Shown: positions 8,276-18,523, numbered from the stretch's first letter. The stretch: 64,000 nt of DNA from Thiothrix winogradskyi (GCF_021650935.1 NZ_CP091244.1:3038001-3102000), one strand, 5' to 3'. Notes: generated by a model from the sequence alone, not told the origin. Program-made: numbers and translations.

Positions 8276-10912
8276 TTAAACCCGCTCGGCAACCCAGCCC
8301 TGTACGCTGGCTAACGCGGCGGGCAATGCTACCACATCCGTGCCGCCGCCTTGTGCCATGTCCGGGCGACCGCCGCCTTTGCCACCCAGTTGCGCAGCCA
8401 CAAAGCCCAGCAAATCACCGGCTTTGACTTTGGCGGTTTCGTCTTTGGTGACACCTGCCACCAGACTGACTTTACCGTCCGCTACCGTGGCGAGAATCAC
8501 CACCGCTTTGCCCAGTTTGTTTTTCAACTGGTCAACGGTGTCGCGCAAGGATTTGGGATCAGCCCCTTCCAGATGTGCTGCGAGGACGCGCATTCCGCCC
8601 ACTTCCACCGCTTGATCGGCAAGGTTGGAACCGGCTTGGGAAGCCATTTTGCCTTTAAGCTGCTCCAGTTCCTTTTCGATAGCGCGGCTTTTTTGCAGCA
8701 TCGCATCGAGCTTGTCCGTCACTTCCACTGGATTGGATTTGAGCAAACGTGCCACATTATCCAAACGGCTGGTCACTTCCGCAAGCCATGCCAGCGCATT
8801 CGCGCCAGTCACAGCTTCGATACGACGCACCCCGGCGGCAACCCCGCCTTCGCTGACGATTTTAAACAAGCCAATGTCGCCAGTACGGTTAACGTGACAA
8901 CCGCCGCATAATTCCGTGGAGAAACCGATTTTCAAAACACGCACTTCATCGCCGTACTTTTCGCCGAACAATGCCATTGCACCGGCTTGCTTAGCAGCTT
9001 CCATGTTCATGACTTGCGCAGAAGTCGCAGCATTGGCACGAATTTCACGGTTGACGATGGCTTCTACCTCCGCAATTTGCTCGGCGGAAACCGGGTCAGG
9101 CTGCGAGAAGTCAAAGCGCAAACGGTCGGGTGTCACCAATGAGCCTTTTTGCTCAACGTGCGTACCCAACACTTGGCGCAGTGCGGCGTGCATCAAATGC
9201 GTGGCGGAATGGTTGAGAATGATGGCTTGACGGCGTTCGGCATCCACTTCGGCGGCAACGTTTGCACCGACGGACAAGATGCCGGATTCTAGCGTGCCGA
9301 TATGAATAAACGTTGCGCCCTGCTTGCGGGTGTCAGTAACGCGGAATACCGCATCACCCGTGTGCAACACGCCAGTATCGCCCACCTGACCACCGGATTC
9401 GGCATAGAATGGGGTGTGATCCAGCACGATACGCCCTTCATCACCGGCTTGCAGGCTCGTCACCGCGTCGCTACCACGGTTACTGAGCGTAGCCGAAGTA
9501 CGGAATAACGCGGTAATGGTGGACGTTTCCGCCAATTGCTCGTAACCGTGGAATGCCGTTGCGCCACTCACATCCAGCTTGTCGCCGTAATCCGCGCCGA
9601 ATTTACCGGCAGCGCGGGCGCGTTCGCGTTGCGCATTCATTGCCGCTTCAAACCCGGTTTCGTCCAGCTTGAGATTGCGTTCGCGGGCAATATCACCCGT
9701 CAAGTCCACCGGAAAACCGTAAGTGTCGTACAACTTGAACACGGTTTCGCCGTCAATGGTGTCGCCGGACATGCCCGCAATCGCCTCTTCCAGAATCTTC
9801 ATGCCCTGTTCGAGGGTTTCGGCAAAGCGGCGTTCTTCTTTTTCCAACGCCTGTTCGACCAATGGCTGGGCAGCGGCAAGTTCAGGGTAAGCTTTGCCCA
9901 TTTGATCCACCAAGGGCTGTACCAGCTTGTGGAAAAACGGTGCTTCCATGCCCAGTTTGTAACCGTGACGGATAGCACGGCGAATAATCCGGCGCAATAC
10001 ATAACCACGCCCTTCATTCGACGGCAACACCCCATCCACAATCAGGAAAGAGCAAGAACGGATGTGGTCAGCAATGACCTTCAATGATGGGCTATTCGGA
10101 TCGGCATTTTTCGCCAGCTCCGTACCTTTTTTGAGCAGCGTTTGGAATAAGTCGATTTCGTAGTTGCTGTGAACGCCTTGCATCACCGCCGCCAGACGCT
10201 CCATGCCCATACCGGTATCAACGGAAGGCTTCGGCAGCGGACGCATTTCGCCATCCTTGGTGCGCTCGTACTGCATGAACACCAAGTTCCAAATCTCGAT
10301 GTAACGGTCGCCATCTTCTTCAGGCGTTCCCGGTGGCCCGCCCCAAATATGTTCGCCGTGATCGTAGAAAATTTCGGTGCAAGGCCCGCACGGCCCGGTA
10401 TCACCCATCTGCCAGAAATTGTCGGAAGCGTAACGTGCTCCCTTATTATCGCCGATGCGGGTAATGCGATCAGTTGGCACACCGATTTGCTGCGCCCAAA
10501 TGTTATAGGCTTCGTCGTCTTCCGCGTAGACCGTCACCCACAGCTTGCCTTTGGGCAATTTCAGCACTTCGGTGAGGAATTCCCACGCATACTGAATCGC
10601 ATCGTGTTTGAAATAATCGCCAAAACTGAAGTTGCCGAGCATTTCAAAAAAAGTGTGATGCCGTGCGGTGTAACCGACGTTTTCCAAGTCATTGTGCTTG
10701 CCACCTGCCCGCACACAGCGCTGCGAAGTCGTCGCACGGTTGTAGGCGCGTTTATCCTCGCCCAAAAACACGTCCTTGAATTGCACCATGCCTGCGTTGG
10801 TGAACAGCAAGGTCGGGTCATTGCCCGGTATCAACGAGCTGGACGGGAGGATTTCATGGCCTTTGCTGGCGAAAAAATCGAGAAAATGTTGTCTGAGTTC
10901 AGCAGTATTCAT
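8276..10912 (-). CDS. alaS: Alanyl-tRNA synthetase
   Basis: Charges tRNA-Ala and edits mischarged Ser/Gly. The 878 residues hold, in order, the class II catalytic core (N-terminal DFFASKGHEILPSSSL; TSQRCVRAGGKHNDLENVG), the editing domain with HSATH and the zinc-site CGGCH, a coiled-coil and the C-terminal DHHA1-like domain with GGRPDMAQGGG. Length equals the usual 870-880. The first 4 bases of alaS overlap the end of recX, consistent with the conserved recA-recX-alaS arrangement. Confidence 0.97.
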   Translation of the reverse strand: MNTAELRQHFLDFFASKGHEILPSSSLIPGNDPTLLFTNAGMVQFKDVFLGEDKRAYNRATTSQRCVRAGGKHNDLENVGYTARHHTFFEMLGNFSFGDYFKHDAIQYAWEFLTEVLKLPKGKLWVTVYAEDDEAYNIWAQQIGVPTDRITRIGDNKGARYASDNFWQMGDTGPCGPCTEIFYDHGEHIWGGPPGTPEEDGDRYIEIWNLVFMQYERTKDGEMRPLPKPSVDTGMGMERLAAVMQGVHSNYEIDLFQTLLKKGTELAKNADPNSPSLKVIADHIRSCSFLIVDGVLPSNEGRGYVLRRIIRRAIRHGYKLGMEAPFFHKLVQPLVDQMGKAYPELAAAQPLVEQALEKEERRFAETLEQGMKILEEAIAGMSGDTIDGETVFKLYDTYGFPVDLTGDIARERNLKLDETGFEAAMNAQRERARAAGKFGADYGDKLDVSGATAFHGYEQLAETSTITALFRTSATLSNRGSDAVTSLQAGDEGRIVLDHTPFYAESGGQVGDTGVLHTGDAVFRVTDTRKQGATFIHIGTLESGILSVGANVAAEVDAERRQAIILNHSATHLMHAALRQVLGTHVEQKGSLVTPDRLRFDFSQPDPVSAEQIAEVEAIVNREIRANAATSAQVMNMEAAKQAGAMALFGEKYGDEVRVLKIGFSTELCGGCHVNRTGDIGLFKIVSEGGVAAGVRRIEAVTGANALAWLAEVTSRLDNVARLLKSNPVEVTDKLDAMLQKSRAIEKELEQLKGKMASQAGSNLADQAVEVGGMRVLAAHLEGADPKSLRDTVDQLKNKLGKAVVILATVADGKVSLVAGVTKDETAKVKAGDLLGFVAAQLGGKGGGRPDMAQGGGTDVVALPAALASVQGWVAERV

Positions 10913-11349
10913 TGGAAAGCAGCTTTAATCGCATCGGTATAAAAACCGCGCCCGGCAAGAAATCGAGATTGCCGGGCGCGTTCCTTGTAATCAGCCGGGA
11001 TTTCCCCGCCAAATTTCTTGATCCGTTGTTCACAGGCCAGATCGTGCCAGTCGACATCGGCTTCTGCCAATGCCTGAGCCGCCGTGGTGTCATCCACGCC
11101 ATGCTCACGTAATTCATAGTTAATCCGCTGCGGGCCACGCCCCCGCGAGATTGACGAACGGACAAAAGCAGCCGCGTAACGGGCATCATTCAGATAACCC
11201 AGCGACTGCAATTTATCCAAGAGCGCGTTCAGGCTGATAGTATCGCACTCGCAACGCTGACGCACTTTTTGCGCAAGTTCTTGGCGGGAATGCTCACGCT
11301 GCGCCAACAAGCGCACCGCTACCGTTTCGCATTCCCGCCCATTAGCCAT
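10909..11349 (-). CDS. recX: Regulatory protein RecX
   Basis: RecX binds in the groove of the RecA filament and limits its extension and activity. The 146-residue protein shows the three-helix repeat pattern of the family: AVRLLAQREHSRQELAQKV, SLGYLNDARYAAAFVRSSISRGRGPQRI (split here only as description of two adjoining motifs), and a C-terminal RFLAGRGFYTDAI. It follows recA after 9 bases and overlaps alaS by 4 bases, so it is likely co-transcribed with recA. Confidence 0.93.
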   Translation of the reverse strand: MANGRECETVAVRLLAQREHSRQELAQKVRQRCECDTISLNALLDKLQSLGYLNDARYAAAFVRSSISRGRGPQRINYELREHGVDDTTAAQALAEADVDWHDLACEQRIKKFGGEIPADYKERARQSRFLAGRGFYTDAIKAAFQ

Positions 11350-11358
11350 TGTTAACTA

Positions 11359-12414
11359 TTACACCACGTCGTCAAGACCGGCATCGCTGTCGGCTTCTTC
11401 GGTAACAGTGGCAGCAAAACCGGGCGCATTCATGCAAGCTTCGCGGATAGCTTTTTCAATTTCAGCCGCCGCAGCCGGATGCTCTTTCAGGTAATTGCGG
11501 GCATTGTCCTTGCCTTGACCGATTTTGTCGCCTTTGTAGCTGTACCATGCGCCAGCTTTGCCGACCAGCCCTTGCTTGACACCGAGGTCAACCAATTCGC
11601 CTTCGCGGGAAATACCTTCGCCATACAGAATTTCAAATTCGGCTTGTTTAAACGGTGGCGCAACCTTGTTCTTGACCACTTTGACGCGAGTTTCAGAGCC
11701 GGTAATTTCCTCGCCCTTCTTAATCGCACCAATGCGGCGAATATCGAGACGCACGGAAGCGTAGAATTTCAGCGCGTTACCGCCCGTAGTCGTTTCTGGG
11801 TTGCCGAACATCACACCGATTTTCATCCGAATCTGGTTGATGAAAATAACCAATGTGTTGGAACGCTTGATATTGCCGGTAAGTTTGCGCAGGGCTTGTG
11901 ACATTAACCGTGCTTGCAAGCCGACGTGGGAATCGCCCATATCGCCTTCGATTTCCGCTTTGGGGGTCAACGCTGCTACCGAGTCGACCACCACGATGTC
12001 GACCGCATTGGAACGCACCAGCATATCGGCGATTTCCAAGGCTTGTTCGCCATTGTCTGGCTGGGAAACCAGCAAGTCATCGACGTTAACGCCGATTTTT
12101 TGCGCGTAAATCGGGTCAAGCGCGTGTTCCGCATCAATGAACGCCGCTGTGCCGCCCATTTTTTGGCATTCGGCGATCACTTGCAGCGTCAGGGTAGTTT
12201 TACCGGAAGATTCCGGGCCGTAAATTTCGACGACACGTCCTTTGGGCAGACCGCCGATACCAAGGGCAATGTCCAGCCCCAGAGAGCCGGTGGAAATCAC
12301 GTCGATGTCACGGGCAGCACTGGAGTCGCCCATGCGCATCACAGTGCCTTTGCCAAACTGACGTTCAATCTGGCCTAGGGCGGCGGCGAGGGCTTTCTTT
12401 TTGTTCTCGTCCAT
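11359..12414 (-). CDS. recA: Recombinase RecA
   Basis: ATP-dependent strand-exchange protein and SOS co-protease. The 351 residues include Walker A GPESSGKTT at 66-74, the MGDSHVGLQARLMSQ loop L1 region and the L2 FINQIRMKIGVMFGNPE segment, and an acidic C-terminal tail (EEADSDAGLDDVV). An AAAGGAG ribosome site lies about 7 bases before the ATG. No LexA box of the CTGT-N8-ACAG type is visible in the 90 bases upstream, so SOS control either uses a different box or is absent. Confidence 0.98.
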   Translation of the reverse strand: MDENKKKALAAALGQIERQFGKGTVMRMGDSSAARDIDVISTGSLGLDIALGIGGLPKGRVVEIYGPESSGKTTLTLQVIAECQKMGGTAAFIDAEHALDPIYAQKIGVNVDDLLVSQPDNGEQALEIADMLVRSNAVDIVVVDSVAALTPKAEIEGDMGDSHVGLQARLMSQALRKLTGNIKRSNTLVIFINQIRMKIGVMFGNPETTTGGNALKFYASVRLDIRRIGAIKKGEEITGSETRVKVVKNKVAPPFKQAEFEILYGEGISREGELVDLGVKQGLVGKAGAWYSYKGDKIGQGKDNARNYLKEHPAAAAEIEKAIREACMNAPGFAATVTEEADSDAGLDDVV

Positions 12415-12522
12415 GCGGACACTCCTTTTAAGGGTAAATTCTGTGTGGGTGGTATGAAAGCGGGGATTATTTCATAACGAGTCGCTGCAAGCCAATGCCG
12501 AAAGATGAACGTCGGGCATTTA

Positions 12523-12531
12523 TGGTATAAT
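12523..12531 (+). promoter_or_regulatory. Extended -10 promoter for the Uma2-like gene
   Basis: TGGTATAAT is a TG-N-TATAAT extended -10 element, 54 bases before the ATG at 12586. No good -35 hexamer is seen at the right distance, which is usual for extended -10 promoters. A CGGGAGAA ribosome site precedes the start codon. Confidence 0.5.
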
Positions 12532-12585
12532 CAGCGGCTTGAAGCAGCAGCAAACCGCCTCATCACTCGATCGGGAGAACAGCCT

Positions 12586-13047
12586 ATGTCAGTTGCCTAT
12601 CAATTAGACACACAACAGCGTTACACCTATCAGGATCACCTGCGTTGGCCTGATGAAGTGCGTTATGTGGTGCAACCTGACATCAGCGTGATTTGTGATG
12701 GCAACAAAATCCATGACAAAGGGTGCAAAGGTGCGCCCGACTGGATTATCGAAGTGCTGTCGCCTTCCACTGCCTCCAAAGACCTGATCCATAAGTTGCG
12801 GTTGTATGAACGCTACGGGGGGCGGGAATATTGGGTGGTGCATCCGATAGACAGGGTGGTGATGATGTGGCAGTTGTGCGCCGATAGCGGGCGTTATGGC
12901 ACGGTGCTGATCGAAGAAACGCAGGGTACGCAAACGTCTGCGCTGTTTCCCGATTTTTTGCTGGAATGGGATGTGCTGTTTCCTCCGCCAGAACCGCCGA
13001 TTTATATGAAAGAGCCACCGCCGGGGGTTTATTATTCGCGACCGTAG
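12586..13047 (+). CDS. Uma2-family (DUF820) protein with internal deletion
   Basis: Uma2 proteins have a PD-(D/E)xK nuclease fold; their role is unclear. This one has 153 residues rather than the usual ~185-190. The start (RYTYQDHLRWPDE) runs straight into VRYVVQPDISVICD, so the segment normally between these blocks, containing the ELIDG strand, is missing in frame. The putative catalytic set, the Asp of QPDISV, the Glu of IIEVLSPST and the Lys of IHKLRLYE, is kept. The ATG at 12586 has a ribosome site; an earlier in-frame ATG at 12505 lies upstream of the putative promoter. It may be a decaying gene or a minimal variant. Its tail is proline-rich. Confidence 0.8.
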   Translation: MSVAYQLDTQQRYTYQDHLRWPDEVRYVVQPDISVICDGNKIHDKGCKGAPDWIIEVLSPSTASKDLIHKLRLYERYGGREYWVVHPIDRVVMMWQLCADSGRYGTVLIEETQGTQTSALFPDFLLEWDVLFPPPEPPIYMKEPPPGVYYSRP

Positions 13048-13053
13048 GCTTTT

Positions 13054-16000
13054 TTACGCCACCGCCATCCCCACAAACCCGCGCACATCCTCCAGCAACT
13101 GCTCCAGCAAACTTGTGGGTAACTCCAGTGCCTGCGCCAGCGCGATTGAACGCATCACTAAAGCCGCTTCCTCGTGTGCCAGCCAGCCGTTTGGTACGGC
13201 TTCGGCATACACCCACACACCCGCCTGTGACGCTTTGGGCGCACGCTCCAGATTGCCCCGTGCTGCTGCGGTATTCAACACCGTCTCCAGCAGCAATTCC
13301 AGCGGCACATTGGTCATGCCCTGCTCCAACAGCAATTCAGCCGCACGAAACTTTTCTTGTGCCTTCAACAGCAAACGCGGCACGGGTGGCTCCTCTGCTT
13401 CCACCGTTGTTGCCGAATCATAATACGGCTGGGCATCTTTCAACGGGGAAGCAGCCCCCAACCGTTGCAAACTGCGCAAGGTACGCGGGTCAAGCAAAGC
13501 CACCGGAATGTCACCACCCAGTTGCGCCGCTTGCTGGTCGTCAGCATCGGATACCTGATCAAGTACCACCAACAAGCCACCGCCACTGCCAAGAATCCGT
13601 TCCACCCGCAGCCCAAAATGCCGCTGGATAGCGAGGATGCAGGTGCGCAAGCTGTCTTCCACCGCTGCACCCGTATCATCTTCACCCACATCACGCCGGA
13701 TAGCAGGCGACACAGCGGTATCCGTGACAGCAACTTCCGGCATTTCCAACGCGACTGCCTCTGCCGTTTCCGGCATCACCTCGGCGCATTCCTCCGCTGG
13801 TGCGGCTTCCCCGGCAAGCTCATCCGACAGCACTTCCAGCAGCTTGCGACTGACACCAACCACATCTTCGTTGGCATCTGGGTCGATCACATTGTCGAAC
13901 AAGTGACGTTTGCCTTTGACCAGTGAAGTCACCCGCTCTTCATAGGAATCGCTTGCTACCATCAGGATAATCTGCACGCTTTGCTTCTGCCCCAAACGAT
14001 GGATTCGGGCAATGCGCTGATCCAGCACCGCTGGATTCCAAGGCATATCGAGGTTAATAAGTACCGCTGCATTTTGCAGGTTCAAACCCGTGCCACCTGC
14101 ATCGGTGGAAATGAACACTTGGATAGCGTCATCATCATGGAACTTATCCATCAATTCACCACGCTTGTCGGTCGGCACACCACCATGCAGGCGCACACAA
14201 CCCACGCCCATGCGACGCAAACGCTGCTCCACCATTTCAGTCATCAATGCCCACTGCGAAAACACCACCGCCTTGAGACCGGATTGGACACACAATTCTT
14301 GGATAAGATTTTCTAGCTCATCCAGCTTGGGCGAACCTTCGGTTTCCTTGTCCACCAGCCCGGCTGCGTTGCAGGCCATGCGTGCCTGTTGCAGGGCAGA
14401 CATAAAACGATTTTGTTCGCTGGGGGTAAGTGGGCGGCGTTTCATCAGCCGTGCAAGCTGACCGGCAGCCTGTACCGCCGCATCGTGCAAGCCGCGTTGC
14501 GCATCGGTCATCGCCACATCCAGCCGCTGTTCGATACGGCGCGGCAACTGGTCACTGACTAGCCGCCGGTCACGCCGCAGCATCACCGAAGCAAGCCGTT
14601 GACGCAAAGCAGAAAGGTTACGGTAGCCCAACACCTTGCCGCGCTCGTCAGTGATGTGGAAATCGGCAAAATAACGCCACAATGGCCCCAACACATGCGG
14701 GTCAACCACCTGCATCAGGCTGTAAAGGTCTTCGAGGCGATTTTCCAGCGGCGTACCGGACAGCACAAAAGCGTAGCGTGATTCCACCCGTTTGACCGCC
14801 GTGGCGATTTTGGTCTGCCAGTTCTTGATACGTTGCGCCTCATCCAGAATCAACAAATCACGCAACACTAGTTCGTAGTTGAGGATGTAAAAGCCATCGC
14901 CACGCCGGTATTGCACACTGCGAGCTTCCGGCCCACCCTGCACAATCTGCACAGGCAACCCAGCAAACTTCTCGATTTCCCGCGCCCATTGCTGTTTGAG
15001 GGAGGCAGGGCAAACCACCAGCACCTTTTTCGCCTGCGCGGTGCGGTACAGCCAACCGGCGGCAGCAATCGCCTGCAAAGTTTTACCCAAACCGCATGTC
15101 ATCCGCCAGCAAGGCACGTCCATTAGCGGCAAGAAATGCCACTCCGGCAACCTGATACGGGTACAGTTTGGCTTTGATTCCCGGCAAATGCCCGCTGGAA
15201 GCTTCAATCTGGGCACGAATATCTTGGGCCCGTAGCTGCTGACTGGCACGTTCGGCAAGACGGCGGGCATAGCCTTGTGCATCTTCGCCCACATCAAGGT
15301 CAACACGATCTTGCACAACAGCGGCAAAGCGGAAAAAACCGTCCGGCAATGGCTGTTTGAAAAGCCCTGCCTCATCAAAATACCCGACACACAAACTGCG
15401 CAAACCCTCATCCATTTCGGAAGTACGCTGCAAGGTGATCACGGGTGGCTGCGGCGCATCCCAATTGAGGTAAACGTAAGACAATGGCGCGGACTGCTTT
15501 TTCAGCTTGCTGTAATCACGGCGTTTACTGATTTTGTGCAACACACCCTCGATGTGCTTGCACGTCCCCAACTGGTTGGTGGCGAAATCGGGGCAGGTGC
15601 AATGGTTACTGCGCTGGGTAAGGGAGCGGATATTGACCCGGTAGCTGTGGGTAAAATGCTTGTCAGTGGTGATCGAACCGGCTTTCCATGCACCGAACCA
15701 GACAGTATCGCCAACTGGCTCGACTTTGACTTCGGTACGCCCACGTTTGACCCGCCATTCGATCGCCGTTTCTGTCGCTCCCAAGAGTGCCTGTTCGCCG
15801 CTATGGCTGGCGTGGGCGTAGAGCGCGGCAATCACATGGGCGCAAACGTGTTGGGTGTCAGCACCGCAGGCACATTGGATGTGCATTTCACCGTCAGCAT
15901 CAAACCACACTTCGTTGCCGAAAAGCTCGCCATTGGCATCTTCCACCTCCGCCCACAGATGGGACTCCTCCTGGCTTACCCCGGTAACACGGTTTTCCTT

Positions 16001-16093
16001 AAACCAAGCCAAGCCTTGGCGCACGGTATCGGCGGCGGCGAGGGCGTGGAGTTGTTCGCTGTCAAACAAGAAAAGTTCGCGAGGGCTGCTCAT
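13054..16093 (-). pseudogene. SWIM zinc-finger SNF2-family helicase, frameshifted in motif I
   Basis: Two overlapping minus-strand frames together make one helicase of about 1012 residues. The upstream part (16093 to ~15095) has a SWIM zinc finger (CTCPDF...CKHIE, about residue 160-190) and ends in ALLADDM. The next frame resumes with GLGKTLQAIAAAGWLY, then LVVCPASLKQQW, DEAQ, LSGTPLENR, the C-terminal helicase motifs (STDAGGTGLNLQ, RIHRLGQ) and a ~300-residue extension. Removing one base at 15094 restores ADDMGLGKT. As written the first product stops at 15083 just after motif I. Such proteins remodel nucleoprotein complexes; the target is unknown. It may be a true mutation, a sequencing error or a programmed shift; there is no obvious slippery run at the site. 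Confidence 0.85.
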
Positions 16094-16183
16094 GGTGGGA
16101 CATCTTCCTTGGCTGGGGATCTGGTTGGGTAAAGCGTAGCCGTGCCGTTACAGATACGCAAGCCTCAAACCTACCAATAAAAA

Positions 16184-16195
16184 ATTGTCGACAAT
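16184..16195. promoter_or_regulatory. 12-bp perfect palindrome upstream of phaC
   Basis: ATTGTCGACAAT is a perfect palindrome in the 172-base divergent space between the helicase and phaC, 71 bases before the phaC ATG and just upstream of a TATAAA. Its TTGTxxACAA core resembles operators of GntR-type regulators. No such regulator is encoded nearby, so the assignment is only suggestive. Confidence 0.4.
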
Positions 16196-16265
16196 CCCCC
16201 TATAAACTGGTTATTGTGACACACCTGATAAACACCCTAGCCCACACAAGCGGAATCCCTGAACC

Positions 16266-18050
16266 ATGCAAAATCTGGCGCAAAAACCAACACACTCAAC
16301 TGACCCTGTGCTGCTGCAAACTAACGTCACAACTGCATTGCTGCTGTGGCAACAATTCATCGCCCGGTTTCTGGTGGCAACCAGTCAAAACGCGCAGAGT
16401 GCCCAGCAAAGTGACAACAGCTTCAACACAGCACTGACCAAATGGGGCATAAACCTGTTCCTGCACCCCAATGCTGTCATGCAAGCCAATATGGAACTCC
16501 TCCAAACCCAAACCAAGCTGTGGCAACACACCACCGCACGCCTGTTCGGATTCCGGCATCTATCGCCGGAGATACCGGCAATCACCGACAAACGCTTCAA
16601 ACACCCCGCTTGGCAAGAACACCAGTTCACCGAAGTCCTGCTTCAGTCTTACCTCAATCTGTCGACATATTGGCGGACACTGGCGCAAACCGCCAACGGC
16701 TTGTCAGAAGAGGATGCGAAAAAAGCCGAGTTCTTCATCAACAGCATGATTGATGCACTCGCACCGAACAATTACTCGCACACCAACCCGCAAGTCTGGC
16801 AAACCATTCTCGACACCAATGGTGAAAACCTCGTCAAAGGAATGCGCAACCTGCTGGATGATTTCCAAGATGGTCAATTGCGGGTACGCATGACCGATAT
16901 GAAAGCGTTTGAATTGGGGCGCGATATTGCCACCACACCTGGCAAAGTCGTGTTCAAAAACGAACTGCTGGAACTGCTCCAATACACGCCGACTACCGCC
17001 AAAGTTCACCAACGCCCGGTCTTGATCGTACCACCCTGGATCAACAAGTATTACATCCTCGACCTGCGCGAAAAGAACTCGTTTGTGAAATGGGCAGTCG
17101 ACCAAGGCAACACCGTCTTCATGATTTCGTGGGTCAACCCTGACAGCCAGCACCGTGATTTAAACTTTGAAGACTACATGCAGGCAGCGATTGCGGCGAT
17201 GGATGCGGTTGAAGCGGCGACCGGCGAACGTGACCTGAACCTGATCGGTTACTGTTTAGGCGGTACGCTGACAGCAGCGACCCTTGCTCATCTGAAAGCC
17301 AAAGGTGATGACCGAGTAAAAAGTGCTACCTTCTTCACCACCCTGCTAGACTTTGCCGAACCCGGTGAAATCGGCGTATTCCTGAGTGAACAACAAGTCG
17401 GTTCACTGGAACAGCGCATGGATAAAAATGGCTACCTCGATGGCAAGGACATGGGCACGGCTTTCAATATGCTCCGCGCCAATGACCTGATCTGGTCGTT
17501 CTTTGTAAACTTGTATTTGCTCGGCAATGACCCGATGCCTTTCGACCTGCTGTATTGGAACTCAGACAGCACGCGGATGCCAGCGGCAATGCACAGCTAT
17601 TACCTGCGCAATATGTACCTGAACAACTGCCTGAGCCAAGCGAATTGCCTCACGCTCTCCGGTACGCCGATTGATTTGCGTACCATCGACACCCCAGCTT
17701 ACTTTGTTTCCACCCACGACGACCATATTGCGCCTTGGCGCAGCACCTATACAGGCGCGAAACTGTTCGCAGGTCCAGTACGCTTTGTATTAGGGCAATC
17801 CGGTCACATTGCAGGCATTGTCAACCCCGCCGCCGCCAACAAATACGGCCACTGGGTCAATGAAACCCTAGACGACAATGCGGATGATTGGCTGTTTGAT
17901 GCCACCAAAGTGGATTTGTCTTGGTGGCATGATTGGAATCGCTGGGTAGCAACGTTCTCCAGCGAAGAAGTCGATGCGCGTATTCCCGGTGCAGGCAAAC
18001 TGGAAGTACTGGGTGATGCACCCGGCACTTACGTGCGCCAGAAAATCTAA
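16266..18050 (+). CDS. phaC: Class I polyhydroxyalkanoate synthase
   Basis: Polymerises (R)-3-hydroxyacyl-CoA into storage polyester on the granule surface. The 594 residues match class I PhaC. The lipase-like box GYCLGG puts the nucleophile at Cys330; the triad is completed by Asp486 (HDDHIAP) and His514 (GQSGHIAG). The N-terminal ~230 residues form the family's granule/activation domain, with a conserved tryptophan-rich entry (VPPWINKYYILDLREKNS region at 255-273). phaA, phaB and phasin genes are not in the window, so the precursor route cannot be judged. It overlaps the convergent pncC by 4 bases. Confidence 0.95.
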   Translation: MQNLAQKPTHSTDPVLLQTNVTTALLLWQQFIARFLVATSQNAQSAQQSDNSFNTALTKWGINLFLHPNAVMQANMELLQTQTKLWQHTTARLFGFRHLSPEIPAITDKRFKHPAWQEHQFTEVLLQSYLNLSTYWRTLAQTANGLSEEDAKKAEFFINSMIDALAPNNYSHTNPQVWQTILDTNGENLVKGMRNLLDDFQDGQLRVRMTDMKAFELGRDIATTPGKVVFKNELLELLQYTPTTAKVHQRPVLIVPPWINKYYILDLREKNSFVKWAVDQGNTVFMISWVNPDSQHRDLNFEDYMQAAIAAMDAVEAATGERDLNLIGYCLGGTLTAATLAHLKAKGDDRVKSATFFTTLLDFAEPGEIGVFLSEQQVGSLEQRMDKNGYLDGKDMGTAFNMLRANDLIWSFFVNLYLLGNDPMPFDLLYWNSDSTRMPAAMHSYYLRNMYLNNCLSQANCLTLSGTPIDLRTIDTPAYFVSTHDDHIAPWRSTYTGAKLFAGPVRFVLGQSGHIAGIVNPAAANKYGHWVNETLDDNADDWLFDATKVDLSWWHDWNRWVATFSSEEVDARIPGAGKLEVLGDAPGTYVRQKI

Positions 18051-18523
18051 TCCGCGAGCATCTGCAATACGCCTTGTAGCGCGTATTGCACCGCCTGATA
18101 GCGTACCGCTTCCCGATCACCGTCAAAGTATTGGGTGGCGGTACGCACTTTTCCATCCTGCGCTGCCCAGCCGAAACAGACCATGCCCACCGGTTTGGTG
18201 GTTGTGCCGCCACCGGGTCCGGCAATGCCACTGACAGATACCGCCACTTGCGCCCGCGAATGCAGTAACGCACCGGTTGCCATTGCAGCAGTCACGGCTT
18301 CGCTCACCGCACCGTACTCAGCCAAGGTTGCCGCTGGCACACCCAGCATATCTTGCTTGGCTTCATTACTGTAGGTGACAAAACCGCGCTCAAACCACGC
18401 CGAACTGCCCGTCAGGTCGGTACACAGCTTGGCAATCCAACCGCCCGTGCAAGATTCTGCGGTTGTCATCATCCAGCCTTTGGCTTGCAATCCTGCTGCC
18501 ACTTGCGCAAGCAACGCTGCCAT
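18047..18523 (-). CDS. pncC: Nicotinamide-nucleotide amidase (CinA C-terminal type)
   Basis: Deamidates nicotinamide mononucleotide to nicotinate mononucleotide, recycling pyridine nucleotides. The 158-residue protein consists only of the CinA C-terminal domain: TTAESCTGGWIA with the catalytic Ser, FVTYSNEAK, and SGIAGPGGGT. Length fits single-domain PncC. Its ATG shares one base with the sppA stop (TAATG), so it is the last gene of the rluC-phosphatase-sppA-pncC operon. Confidence 0.92.
   Translation of the reverse strand: MAALLAQVAAGLQAKGWMMTTAESCTGGWIAKLCTDLTGSSAWFERGFVTYSNEAKQDMLGVPAATLAEYGAVSEAVTAAMATGALLHSRAQVAVSVSGIAGPGGGTTTKPVGMVCFGWAAQDGKVRTATQYFDGDREAVRYQAVQYALQGVLQMLAD

Noticed and set aside
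12415..12504. LexA-type SOS box before recA
   Set aside because: No CTGT-N8-ACAG or close variant is present.
15098..15411. Independent start for the downstream helicase frame at 15411
   Set aside because: The first ~105 codons are out-of-frame sequence of the upstream part; homology begins only after the frameshift at 15094.
15275..16132. Plus-strand open frame of 285 codons opposite the helicase
   Set aside because: It is antisense to the well-supported SWIM domain and has no recognisable motif.
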